Source: Erythrocercus mccallii (lineage: Eukaryota; Chordata; Aves; Passeriformes; Dicruridae). From it: a stretch of 64,000 nt of DNA. The notes under the pieces were generated by a model that saw only the letters and a list, made by a program, of their open reading frames with translations, did not search any database and was not told the origin of the DNA. A program made the translations under genes and the position numbers. The stretch covers positions 586,826 through 650,825 of the forward strand of contig VZRG01000286.1 in the NCBI GenBank assembly GCA_013397435.1. Direction: 5' to 3'. The first letter of the stretch is position 1, and each line of letters begins with the position of its first letter. Shown piece by piece: positions 10,888 through 21,346 of this stretch.

Positions 10888-11480
10888 TTCAGGCTTGAGT
10901 TATGTCTCTTGGAATATTGTAACCAAAGCTGCTTGTGGTAAAAGCAAATCTTAAAACAGCAGTGCCTTGGAACCAGGGTGGGGGAAACTTCGTGTATTGC
11001 ATTTGTATAGACACAGGCAGGTTTGCCTGGCTAGTTAATAGCCCTGGCCAACTCGTGGCCACTCACATTAATAGTCAAAGCTGATAACAGGACACTGAAC
11101 AATACACCCAAGCACCAGAAAATCAATGGAGAGACACTCCACCCAGAGAACTCTTTTCTACATGAAGCTGAACACCTCAGAGACTAGACAAAGGAACCAG
11201 CCCAAAGAAGAAAAACAAAACCATCAACCGAGATGAGGGACAGTATCAGCCCATAAAGGAACATCAGCAGCGAGGCAGCAAGACTAAGGAACCTTTTCAG
11301 GCAAGCTGAAGACCAACATTAGTCCAATGCCAGCACATCTACTTCATAAAGAAACTCTGGTTCTTCTGTTGTCAGCCCTTGCCTGAGGGCTGCCAAAACC
11401 CTATAAATACTGAACTGTTTAAGGGAAACACGTGGACAGAGAGAGGGAGGCTCAGATTGACATTGTCTCTCTGTTCCACC

Positions 11481-11506
11481 AGTGTCAGATTCCTAGGCCT
11501 GACACT
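11481..11506 (+). other. R-region stem-loop, inner LTR 2
   Basis: AGTGTCAG (11481-11488) pairs perfectly with CTGACACT (11499-11506); the loop includes CCTAGG. It starts 79 bases after the TATA box. Compared with the stem at 8596, two pairs changed on both sides (C-G to T-A and G-C to A-T), which keeps the helix. Confidence 0.8.
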
Positions 11507-12183
11507 CGACCAGTTTGTATCGTGGTCTTTTTCCAAATTGTATATAGTTTAATAAATTTTAAATTCTTGTTTAATGATTTTGATTGGCGTTTCATTTATA
11601 ACATAAAATGTTACAGCAAAAGCTGCTTTTGATAAAGCAAGCCTCAAACAGCAGTTTCAAGGAGGTACCTTGAAACCAGGGTGGGGGAGATCTCATTTTG
11701 CATTTGCAAAGCCAGGAACTGGCTCAGCCAGTCCACTGATCGTCGAGGCCAGCCAGTGCCCATTCACACTAGATCATCGGGACTGATAACGGCAAACCTG
11801 GCAAACAGCCAGCTGCCCCAATCAATGGAAAAGGCACTCCTCCCAAGGACTCTTTTCAACCAAGCTGCACACTCCAGAAACAGGACAAAGAGCCAGTCCA
11901 GAGACCAAAACCAAAACCATCAACCTCTCCTTTCAGCCGAGATGGGGACAGTATCAGCTCATCAAGGACAATGGACACCACTTCAGCAGGACCAGGAAGC
12001 CGTTTCAGACAGGCTGCAGACCAATATTGGTCCATCATAAATGCAACTCCATAAAGGAACTCTATTTCTCTATTGTGAGCCCTTGCCTGAGGACTCCAAA
12101 AAGGGTATAAAACCCAGACTGCTGCAAGGCAACATGTGGACAGAGAAGGGTTGCCCAGATAGACGTGTGCTCTCTGATCCACC

Positions 12184-12209
12184 AGTGCCGGTTTCCTAGG
12201 CCCAGCACT
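12184..12209 (+). other. R-region stem-loop, outer LTR 2
   Basis: AGTGCCGG (12184-12191) faces CCAGCACT (12202-12209) with a single C-A mismatch, of the kind CpG decay produces. The loop includes CCTAGG. It starts 78 bases after the TATA box. Confidence 0.7.
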
Positions 12210-12305
12210 CGAATGGTTTGTATTGTGGTCTTTTTCCTAAATTGTTTTGTTATTTAATAAAATTTATTTTGGTTTATTCATCTGATTGGCGGTCCATTTA
12301 TAACA

Positions 12306-12413
12306 GGAACATCCACATTATCAATGAATGGCATATGGTCCATCAGAGGAATTTTGGTTATTCTGCCATGGGCAATTTTTACAGCACCAGGCCTGCTTGA
12401 ATCAGATGGGCTC
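12306..12413 (+). mobile_element. CR1 ORF1, segment 2
   Basis: About 108 bp between two LTR insertions. It translates to the expected next part of CR1 ORF1: HIINEWHMVHQRNFGY, then, with a frame change, PGLLESDG. It links the CR1 pieces on either side and shows that one CR1 copy was hit twice. Confidence 0.85.
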
Positions 12414-13117
12414 TGTTATAAATGAAAAATCGCCAATCTGATTTTTAATAGAAAAATCAAAAAAAGTTTATTTACAAATATTTACAAAATTCGGAAAATT
12501 TGGAAAAATGAGCAAAATGAGCCAACGACCTCAAAAACCCCTAGGCACCGGCCCGGGAGCCGGTGCCTGGTGGCGTGTGATCTGCTCCAAAAGCAGCAGA
12601 GTCTCCACATCCACGAGTCCATGTGGTTTTCGAGGGAGTCTTACACTGTTTTTCATAGCCCGAGGCTATGGTATACAATGAGGATATGAGATTCTTCTGT
12701 CTCTGGTGAAGTCATCCTGTGTTGAGACAAAGGAGCGGAGACGCTGGCCAGGGTGTTTCCAACATTGGCTAGTGTCTTTCTTTGTAGCATGATAGCCGTG
12801 CTTGGAGCTGGACAAAACGAATAATAGCCCAACCTTCTGCTGCAGCTGTGGGCCATTAAGGTATTCTTGGTCTATTGTCTCTTTCCAGGTAGGCCATTAA
12901 CACGTGGCTCTGGACGGAGATGGGTGTAACCTGTTTTACCAGGTCTTTTACTGAGAACTTCTTATCTACTCCGTGTCTGAATCAACAAGCAGAGCTTGCT
13001 ATGTTCTGCAGAAAAGAAAACTTGTACAAACTAGCTACATTTATAATGACCAAACTAAAATATAACAATAACATAACTTTTCATAACACGAATTATATCA
13101 TAAGTTCATCTATAACA
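12414..13117 (-). mobile_element. Antisense solo LTR inserted in CR1 ORF1
   Basis: 704 bp with ends TGTTATAAATGAA and TTCATCTATAACA, the same terminal inverted pattern as the LTRs at 7824-9336 and 10773-12305, but reversed. The polyadenylation signal AATAAA reads on the minus strand at 12472-12467. In place of a TATA box there is a degraded TATGAAAAA near 12655. The middle differs from the other copies, suggesting a separate subfamily. CTC abuts the left end and recurs one base after the right end, so the target duplication is only partly readable. CR1 ORF1 codons continue across it (ESDG before, SNKRKR after). Confidence 0.83.
12543..12568 (-). other. GC-rich stem-loop in antisense LTR
   Basis: AGGCACCGGC (12543-12552) and GCCGGTGCCT (12559-12568) are perfect reverse complements around a 6-base loop. 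It lies about 70 bases upstream of the polyadenylation signal in LTR orientation, roughly the position of the stems in the + strand LTRs. CCTAGG here overlaps the stem edge instead of the loop, so homology to those stems is uncertain. Confidence 0.65.
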
Positions 13118-14692
13118 TCTCCATCTGTCTAACAAGAGGAAAAGGATTCTAACCAGTGAGTTGGCAGGGCTGATTGAGAGGGCTTTAAACTAGGTTTGAA
13201 GCGGGAAGGGGATGAAATCAGGCACTCCAGAGATGAGCCCAAGGGTGGTAAGCCAGAGTCAGGGGTGAAATCAGCCCAGCTGAAGTGCACATACACCGAT
13301 GCACGATGCACGCAGTGTGGGTAACAAATGAGCAGCTGGAGGCCATGGAAAATGCAGGAAAAAAAATAATCACCATCAAGAAACTTGGTGGGATGACTCT
13401 CAGGACTGGAGCACTGGAATGGATGGCTACAGGCTCTTCACAAGAGACAGGAGAGGGAGAAGAGGTGGAGGGGTGGCTCTGTATGTTAGGGTGGCTCTGG
13501 ACATAGTGGAACTTCAGATTAATAAGATCAAGTGCCATGGGTGAGAATCAGGGAAAGGCCAACAAGGCTGACATCGTGGTGGGAATCTCTGATAGAACAC
13601 TCAACCAGGTTGAAGATATTATTGTATAAGCAGCTGGAGATGTTTCAAGTTCCACAGCCCTTGCTCTTGCAGGAGATTTAATCTGCCAGATATCTGCTGG
13701 GAATTCAGCACTGTGGAAAAGAGGCAGTCTAGGAGGTTCTTGGAGTGTATGAAGGAGATCTTCTTGTCACAGCTGCTAAGCAAGCTTGCCAGTGGTGGGG
13801 CTCTGCTAAACCTGCTGTTTGGAAACAGAGAGGAGCTGGTGGGAGATGTGGTGGTCAGAATGCCAATCTTGGACACAACAACCACAAAATGATGAAGTTT
13901 TCAATTCTTGGTGAAGTAAGGAGGGGCCTCAACAAAATTTCTGTCCTGTATTTCCAGAGGATGGACTTTGTCCTATTCATGGGACTGAATCAGAAAGTTC
14001 CCTGGGAAGCAGCCCTTAAAAACACAGTGGTCCAGGAAGGTGGAGATTCTTTAAGAAATAAATCTTGAAGGCGCAGGAGCAGGCTGTCCCTATGTGCTGA
14101 AAGAGAAGCCAGCAGGGAAGAAGACTGGCCTGGCTGAGCAAGGAGCTTTCACAGGGACTCGGGGAAAAAAGAGGGTTGAAAAGGGAGTGGGCCACTCAGG
14201 AAGTGTTCAAGGATGTCACTAGGTCATGCAGAAGGAAAATTAGAGAAGCAGAAGCTCCATTAGAAGTTAATCTGGCCACTTCTGTAAAGGATAATAAGTG
14301 TTTTTATATATACATTAATAAAAAAGGACCAAGGAAATAACTTCCATTCTTTATTGAATGCTAGAGGATGAAAATAGTCACCAGAGATGAGGAAAAGGCT
14401 GGTATACTTCACACTTTAGTTTCAATCTTCAACAGTAAAACTGACTATCTTCGGAACAGTCAGCTTCCTGAGCTGGTAGAAAGGGACAGGGAGCAGAGTA
14501 AATGCCCTATAATCCTGAAGGAGGTAGGTAGTGACTGGCTGTGCCACGTAGATTTCACAAGTCTGTGGGAGGATGTGAATGCCTTAAGGTTTTTAGCATC
14601 AACAGAAGTCATGTGAGAAGCCTCTGAAGGAGCTAGGGTTGTTTAGCCTGGAGAAAAGGGGTCTTCTTCAGCTAAAATTAAGTAAATCCTGT
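13118..14692 (+). mobile_element. CR1 ORF1 end and ORF2 endonuclease region, segment 3
   Basis: Begins with the last ORF1 codons, ending ELAGLIERALN and a TAG stop near 13190. ORF2 follows: a CTYTDARC-like start, then ALEWMATG and GEGEEVEGW regions, a degraded LALVLAGDLICQISAG-like stretch, MKFSILGEVRRGLN, a PWEAALKN region, and an EEKAGILHTLVSIFNSKT stretch leading into the reverse transcriptase. These correspond to the apurinic-like endonuclease domain and the start of reverse transcriptase. At about 14613 the copy jumps to the CR1 3' untranslated part (GAGCTAGGGTTGTTTAGCCTGGAG), so almost all of the polymerase domain is deleted. Many stops; not functional. Confidence 0.85.
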
Positions 14693-17600
14693 TTGTTTTC
14701 ACCCACTAGTGTTCTGGAGCACAGAGGCAAAATGGTGAAGACATCTTGCTATGAAAAGAAGGTGTTATTTAGAGTTCTGCTCTGGATTTACATAAAATTA
14801 ATCCTTCAATCCATCTGTGAATATTTGTCTGTTCATTTCTGCTGAGCAATGAATGGTGGCAGAAATAGATGATGCATGACACATCAGTGGCTTTTTTGTC
14901 TGTGACTACAAAAGTTGGTGTGCTTTAATTATGTTGATCTGATATGTCAGTTGATTTTGGCATGGATTTTTAACCTTTAGAAACTATAGTGCTGCCTCAC
15001 CACCTAAACAATGTTCTCTTTCCATAATAGTTGGAATAATCAAAACGGCTCTTTCTTTCAGATCCCTTTGCATAACTCATCTCTACTATGAAATTTAGAG
15101 ATAAGATAGTTGTAGCTATATAGATTGGATTGTAATATTAAATTGTATTCATAATGTAAATTTAAATTTCTTCCACTGTTAAACTCTTGAGGTTTTTTTA
15201 GTTTCCTGCTTTCTTTTGCAAACTTTTAATCATTGTGTTTCTTGTCTCAGCTTGGGACAGGGGTCTTGCTTTCTGCTGATGTTTAATTGCTCGTAGTGCA
15301 AGGTGCTTGATTGAATCATCTGCTTAAGTATTGATACGTATGTATGCATATGTACGTGTATTTTAAAAAAACCTGATAATTTCCCTAAGATGGACTTAGT
15401 AATTAAGCCAAATAATTGTCAAGCGGTTTCTAAAATTAGAGATGCTTCTCTTTAAGAGGAAAAAAAAAAGGAAAACAAAAAATAAACCAACAGGTGTCAG
15501 CAAAGACCATATAATGAAACATTGGGTCAAATCACATCAACACTATGTGCTGCATTCTCAGCAAATCCCTGTTGTCTTTGATGTAATTCTCTCAAAAGAC
15601 CTTGAGATCCTAGTTGTGATCAGTCAGCTCAAAATACAGAATATCACAACTGTCTATGAAGGTTGAATTGAATTGCTTGCAGCAGAAAACACAAGAAACC
15701 ACATAGAGATTATGTCAGTTCCATCTTAATGAATTGTTCTCCTACGCTATAATCCAAGTGAGGTCTTTGTGAATTTTTAAAATGCCATTGATTTTGTTTC
15801 TCTCTCTGATTTTTTTAATCTTTTTTAGCCTGCAATGAACTGAGGCTTTAGAAAGTCCATTCAGCTTTTAGGATCTTTAGTTTTAGAATGGTGATGGTGA
15901 GAGTTTTTTGTTTGGTTTTTGTATGTTTGTATGTTTGTTTGTTTGTTTGTTGGGTTTTTGTTTGAGATTATTTTTGGTCCCAGTTCTTAGGTAAGTCTAT
16001 CCAAGAGCAGATCCAAAAAGTTAGTTGCATCTCTCTTTAGTACATACTGGCTGGTTTGTCATCTCAGGGTCAAAATAAAGCTCATTCAACCACGGATATG
16101 GCAGCCATAGTAGCAAGCCTCAGGTCAGTCCCACCACTTGAGATTTGCTGTGGGGCAGTCAGTTGAAGTTCATTTTGCATTTGTTTCCCTTGCTCTTACA
16201 CTGCAAAAATATTGTGGATAGACTACTGTGTGTTATATGGAATTGCTTATTTTCTCTTCTTGTATTGAAGTGCCTATTACCAATGCCTATTACCTATTAC
16301 CAGTGAGGAGACAAATTTTATAAAATAACAAAGTCCCTTACTTGTCATGACATTGCTTCTAGTGTTTTATACTTTTTTGTTTTTAAGATAAGTCACAAAA
16401 CCTCCAACCTGTGCACTTGGCCTTGAAGTTATTAGAAAATGCTAGTAGCACTGAGAAGTCTAATCTCCTATGTTGAATATAAATTATTTGAAAATAGTAT
16501 CCTTTTTATGGAAAGTCCATTTTTTGAGAAACTTAGATTCAAGAGATTGTAACTTGTTATGTCAGGTCTAAACTAATAGTTAAAATAATTTCAGAGGTGT
16601 GAGGAGCTGACGGTGAATCACTTGGTGTACCGTATGAAGTTCAGTCAAAGACAACTTCACAAAAGAAAAGAATAAGTAAGGCTGATTTTTGTGTGTCCAT
16701 ATATGCATTTCTCAGGAGAACTGGTAATGTTCAGCTGTTGCACATTTTAAGTGCAGTCAAAGGGTGAGAGTTGATAAATAAACCTAAGGTCACATTAGTT
16801 TTTGCATTTCTAAAGAAAAGAAAATGAACCTTGCATTTTTCTTCACTTCAAATATAGGAAGTTATGGCTGTGTGACATACTGTAGAGGGTAGAAATGGTC
16901 AGACTTCAGTGATTTCTAAACCAAAAATATCACTAGTAATTTCAATTCTATTTTTCCCTTTTTTTTTCTGTAATGTGTGTTCAGGAGGTTAAACTGAGGT
17001 TAAAATGTAATTAACTCAGAATGTTACTGGAGGAATAATAAACTACTAATGACACTACCAATGTACTAACCCTTTATATGATATGACTTAGGAAAATCCA
17101 AGAAGTCAATCAAAAAGGAAAATGCCATTGCATCTATGTTTTATTAGCTAAAGTCTACTTAATTTTAAATATACTAGCTCTATTATTCTGAAAAATCTGG
17201 CCACTCATAAAAACATGCAACAAAAATTATTGCCACTAGATTCTCTTACTCTCTTCACTCTCATTTATTTTGAGAACTTCTTTTAAAAATTGTTGAAAAG
17301 TGGTCTGACAGAATGTTTAATGAGTGTTTTTTCACAAGCTGGCATCTTTGGAGGGAGAAGCCCCTATCCACTGAGTGTGTCGTTGCCAACACATCTCACT
17401 CATGATGGGAAGTAGCCATTCGTAACTTTGAGAGAGTAGTTCTGTCTCCATTTGTATTTAATCCTTGGAGCAGTGAAAGCAGTGCTACCCTTGTGGGTAG
17501 CAAGAATAGTAATAGTGATGATGGCTTTCTGTTTATGTTTTGAATATCTGTAAATGAGGAATCTGATGTGGGAAATTGCAGATCTATCCAGCTGGATCTG

Positions 17601-19529
17601 GTCCACCAGAAGAATATATTTAATTTGTAGTTTAGTCCATTTGTTTTTTTACCCCCAAATCTGCTACAAGTGTGTAGGAGTACGCAATGGAGTGGACAAC
17701 TTGGGTTAACAGCTTGTGCTTCCTGATCATTTCTCCTAGGTCTTATAATCTGTCCTCTGTCATGGGAGTAGTTGTAATATCAGCTGATCTCATGCACCTT
17801 TTCCTTTGTTGTGTCACATGTGCTTTATTCTTTTATCGTCTGTTAACCATACATCAGCCACTTGAGAGGGTTGTTGGTATTTTGGTCATGAGGGATGCAC
17901 ATATGGGGAAAGAAGGGTACATGGTAATTGAGAGACTGTGTGGTTTGCACTAGCCTAAGGGTTCCTCACATCTGTCATGACTGTTGGTTGCATGATAATG
18001 ATTTCCAGTGACACTTGATGCCAGGTTAGAAGTGAAAGGCCACAAATCACACAGGCTTATGCTGATTTTTTTAGCATGTTTTTAGCTGAGAATTCACTCA
18101 AGAAAATGTTTTGCACATTTGAGTAATTTACTTTATCTTTTTTCTTACTTTCTCTCTGCAGCAGTCTTGTTCTATTTGTATATGTAATCTTCTGGTGGGT
18201 AGCCATGGTTGGTTTTGAAAGTAGGAGCACATTCGTGGGGGAGAGAAAAAAAGAATTTAGAGGACTTGGGTTGTAAAGCACAGCATGGGAGGGGAACTTT
18301 ACGAGCAAGGCTCAGTGCACTTCACTGAGTCCCAGCATGCGTTTTGGTGTGGTATGTACTGAAGCAGTTCCTCTGGATTAAGATGTAGGTGTTACTAATC
18401 AAATCATTGAGTTGTGATCAGTTGCCTGTATACCTGGCAATCTCTGTTATGGAAAAGTTCACTAGTGGGTCAGCTGCAGTTCTGCTCTTCCTCATGTGTG
18501 CCATGCTGGTTTTTTTGATGTTTTTATAATGTGGTACAAGGCTTTTTTCAATGTATTACAGACTTAAAATGGAGGGGTAATTATTCTGGACTGAGTTATT
18601 TTGGAATTGTCTCCTTACTTAGCAGGAATTCTTTTTTCAGTGCTCTTTTCCAGACACTGTTTAAAGGCCTCCAATACTTAGTGCATTGGAGTTTCTTTTT
18701 CATATTTGTCTCCACTTAAAATCATAATTAGGCTTCAGTACCTTAATGATCTTTGTAGGTTTAAACATGGTGTCACTGGTTCTTAGTCTTTAATTTCTAT
18801 TTTCACATAGTTCTATACAGGTGTTGATCTTTTGATCATGTAGTTTCAGAATGCTGTATTGCAAAGATTTTACAAATTAGACTGATAACAAAATTTTTCA
18901 ATGCTTTTTGGTAATTGAAGACAATCTGTAAGACAGTCCTCTATATGAATCATAGTCTTAAAAGAACATGTGTTGCAGAAAGCCAGAACCTTACCAACTG
19001 ATGTGTACTACACTTGTGTGTACCACAGCTAGGTTTCCACCTGGAGTTTCAGTTTTGCTCTGCAGAGTGTATGCAGCGTTATAGTCTTGCTATCATTGTG
19101 CAGAATGTTTCACAATGCAAGGGTAGCCTCAGGTCTGTCATAAGATAATGTGCTTCTCTCTGTTCTTTTTGCTGTCTGTCCAAGTCATTAAATTTAATTT
19201 CTTTGTGATTAAAATAGCCTGTTTTCCAGACCCATATGACGTATCACTGGTCACGATGTAGGTCTATCCCCCAGTTATCCATAAGGCTATTGAACTTTGC
19301 CGATTACATATTTGAGACCACTAGCACTTCGAAAAGATACCACTGGAGGGAATCTCTGTTATATCCAACATAAATCAAGACTGAGTTATTTTAAGCTCCT
19401 CAGAAAGGCAGTTGTGAGCACTGAAGTTTGGTTCCAGCCTGAACCATATGTATTGAGGCTCTCAACTTTGTCCACCATAGATGAAGGAAAACTATAACAA
19501 AGAAATTATAGCAGAGATTATCTACTTGT
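14693..19529. other. Intron sequence, mostly unassigned
   Basis: AT-rich intron. A GTTT/GTAT low-complexity run lies at about 15905-15966. No exon of ARB2A or other gene was recognised, and I could not assign the open frames at 15442-15666 or 17687-17953 to any family. No LTR or CR1 similarity was noticed, though old repeats may be missed by eye. Confidence 0.45.
15905..15966. repeat. GTTT-rich simple repeat
   Basis: Tandem GTTT with GTAT interruptions and T runs. A microsatellite with no evident function. Confidence 0.8.
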
Positions 19530-19784
19530 GCTTTTAATACTTCCTGAAAGGTGGCTGTAGTCAGGTGGGGTTTCGTCTCTCCAGGCAGCAACTGACAGAA
19601 CGAAAGGACACAGTCTCAAGCTGCACAAAGGGAAATATAGGTTGGACATTAGGAAGAAGTTTTTCACAGAAGGAATAATAAAGTACTGGGATTATCTGCC
19701 CGGGGAGGTAGTGGAGTCACCATCCCTGGATGCGTTTAAAAAAAGGCTGGATGTGGCACTTGGTGCCATTGTTTAGTTGAGGTG
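19530..19784 (+). mobile_element. CR1 LINE 3' end, left piece
   Basis: Follows the CR1 3' untranslated region closely: CCTGAAAGGTGGCTGTAGTC, GGACACAGTCTCAAGCTGCA, ATTAGGAAGAAGTTTTTCAC, GGTAGTGGAGTCACCATCCC and AAAAGGCTGGATGTGGCACT. It is cut at TTGAGGTG by an LTR and resumes at 20405. The start is approximate. Confidence 0.93.
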
Positions 19785-20399
19785 TGTTGCGGGTTGGATT
19801 TGGTTGGTTTTTTTTTTTTCCTTTCCTCGCTTGTGGGAATTTTTTCCCAGTGGGTTGCTAGGGAACTAATTGCTGGGTGCTTATGGGTGCTTGACCAGCG
19901 GGGGATGTGTGTGGGTGCGCGTGTGTGTGCGCGCGCTCTCTTGTTCCTGGATTCGGAGAGGGGAAGACCTGACTGCTGCTGCAGGAGGATTTTCCTATTT
20001 TTTCTCCACGGGATTTCTCTGGAGGAAGACGGGACCCGTTTCTCCACCTCTGGACTCCTCTGTGGATCATCTCTACTCCACAGAACCGCATCTGCTACTC
20101 CAGAAGGATTCATCTAGACTGCTTCTAACACCCTGCCCAACAGGGTGTCAGGTCATGTCCCTGACTCTGTCAGGGATTTTCTAGGGTTTTTGTTAGTTTT
20201 GTTTGCTTGTCTTTCTGTATTGCTGCACTTATATTGTTCAATATTCTTAGTAAAGAACTGCTATCCCTATTCCCAATGCTTTGCCTGAAAGCCCTTAATT
20301 GCAAAATTATAATAATTTGAAGGGAAAGGGGTTTATATTCTCTATTCCAAGAAAACTCCTGCTTTCCCTGGCAGATACCTGTCTCCTCAAACCAAGACA
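19785..20399 (+). mobile_element. Solo LTR inserted in CR1 3' end
   Basis: 615 bp starting TGTTGCGGGTTGG and ending AAACCAAGACA, flanked by AGGTG at 19780-19784 and 20400-20404. The CR1 reads through cleanly when the LTR and one duplication are removed. It is much more GC-rich than the intron and contains a T run, a GT/GC alternating stretch near 19905-19935, and an AGTAAA near 20250 that could serve as polyadenylation signal. I recognise the type as common in passerine genomes. The class is uncertain. Confidence 0.88.
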
Positions 20400-20404
20400 A
20401 GGTG

Positions 20405-20481
20405 TTAGGGCATGGGTTGGAGTCATTATCTTGGAGGTATCTTCTAACCTATTGGTTCTGTGATTCTGTGTGATTCTGTGA
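20405..20481 (+). mobile_element. CR1 LINE 3' terminus, right piece
   Basis: Resumes with TTAGGGCATGGGTTGGAGTC, then ATCTTGGAGGTATCTTCTAA, and ends in three near-copies of the ATTCTGTG terminal repeat. Completes the copy begun at 19530. Confidence 0.92.
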
Positions 20482-20858
20482 ATATGCCCAGGATAATCTA
20501 CTTGGTTTCACTGCTCAGGTGTGTTCTACTCAGTTGTGATCTGTGCTCTCATCACCTTGCCTTCATTATGGGAATTTTTTTAGTGCGACAAAACTAGAAT
20601 AGCTGTGATTTCATTTAGGGTAGAAGTTTCTCAGGCTCAGGGAAAGCAGAACATGGGCTTCTCTGCCCAACAAGAGCAATTTAAAGTATTAGCAATGTAG
20701 TTTCCTTCCAGAGAAGACCGCTTTGTTCTGGGAAGAGAGTTTCCTCTATCACACAGTTTGAGTGCAACCTTTTTTTGGACAGTCTAAGTGTTAGGCTTTC
20801 CATGCCTGTGTTATAGATACACTTAATGGTATTGACTTTTCGCAAATATTAAAATGAT

Positions 20859-21346
20859 TGTTAAGGATATAGATTTTTTGGGTTTAGTTATACGTGCAGT
20901 ATGGTGTGGGTTTTTCTGCTTAGTTGTATGGTTTTTTGCTTAGTCATAGTGAATAGTTATGGTTGCAATACTGTATGGTTTTCACTTAGTCATAGTGAAT
21001 AGTTAGCTTGCAATATTGTGTAATTTTCACTTAGTCACAGTGAATAGTTATGCTTGCAATATTGTATGGTTTTCGCTTAGTCAGGGTGAATAGGACCCTG
21101 CTATTTGATATCAGCACTTGCCACCTGAAGAAGGAATGGGCCACAACCCAGACTGGAGGTGATAATGAAGACGGACCCGAGGAGGAGCCATACAAGACAA
21201 TACCTGAAGAAAAAGTATTTAAAGAGATGTTTCTGAAATAGCAAGCGTGCTGTTCATCCTCTGCTTAGTTTATGTCTCCTAATTGTCTATTTTTTTTATT
21301 AAAACTACTTTTAAATTTAACAGGAAATTGAATCTCGTTTTTAACA
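20859..21346 (+). mobile_element. LTR-like block with a tandem array
   Basis: Begins TGTTAAGG and ends TTTTTAACA, short inverted ends. In order it holds a 46-bp tandem array, a GC-richer segment (about 21110-21200), a TATTTAAAG box near 21217 and an ATTAAA at about 21297. This order of U3 repeats, promoter and polyadenylation signal suggests an LTR. The segment 21120-21241 is open and encodes an acidic stretch (GGDNEDGPEEEPYKTIPEE), which I do not recognise as a host exon. No flanking duplication was found, so the boundaries are tentative. Confidence 0.55.
20939..21093. repeat. 46-bp minisatellite, about 3.4 copies
   Basis: Units start CTTAGTCATAGTGAATAGTT at 20939 (46 bp), 20985 (45 bp), 21030 (46 bp) and a partial one at 21076. 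A degraded half-unit precedes them. Units differ by a few substitutions. Within an LTR such arrays often lie in U3, but no function is shown here. Confidence 0.9.

Larger units (their letters stand above)
10828..11603 (+). mobile_element. Inner solo LTR nested in the second outer LTR
   Basis: 776 bp beginning TGTTATATGTGAGTG and ending GTTTCATTTATAACA. TAAAA flanks it at 10823-10827 and 11604-11608, and the outer LTR continues after the second copy. TATAAAT is at 11402-11408 and AATAAA at 11551-11556. Its middle aligns with the outer LTR, for example at the ACCAGGGTGGGGGA block near 10975 and 11680. Orientation is the same as the outer LTR and the host gene. Confidence 0.88.
10773..12305 (+). 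mobile_element. Outer solo LTR inserted in CR1 ORF1, split by a second LTR
   Basis: Left piece 10773-10827 (begins TGTTATATATGGG) and right piece 11609-12305 (ends TCCATTTATAACA) join into about 752 bp when the inner LTR is removed. GGAA lies just before it (10769-10772) and just after it (12306-12309), a short target duplication; AGGAA can be read if the terminal A is shared. CR1 ORF1 translation stops before it and resumes after it (HIINEWHMVHQRNFGY), which confirms the boundaries. TATAAAA is at 12106-12112 and AATAAA at 12256-12261. Same family as the LTRs at 7824-9336. Confidence 0.87.

Noticed and set aside
20939..21093. CRISPR-like array from evenly spaced repeats
   Set aside because: The 46-bp units are continuous without unique spacers and lie in a vertebrate intron; it is a minisatellite.
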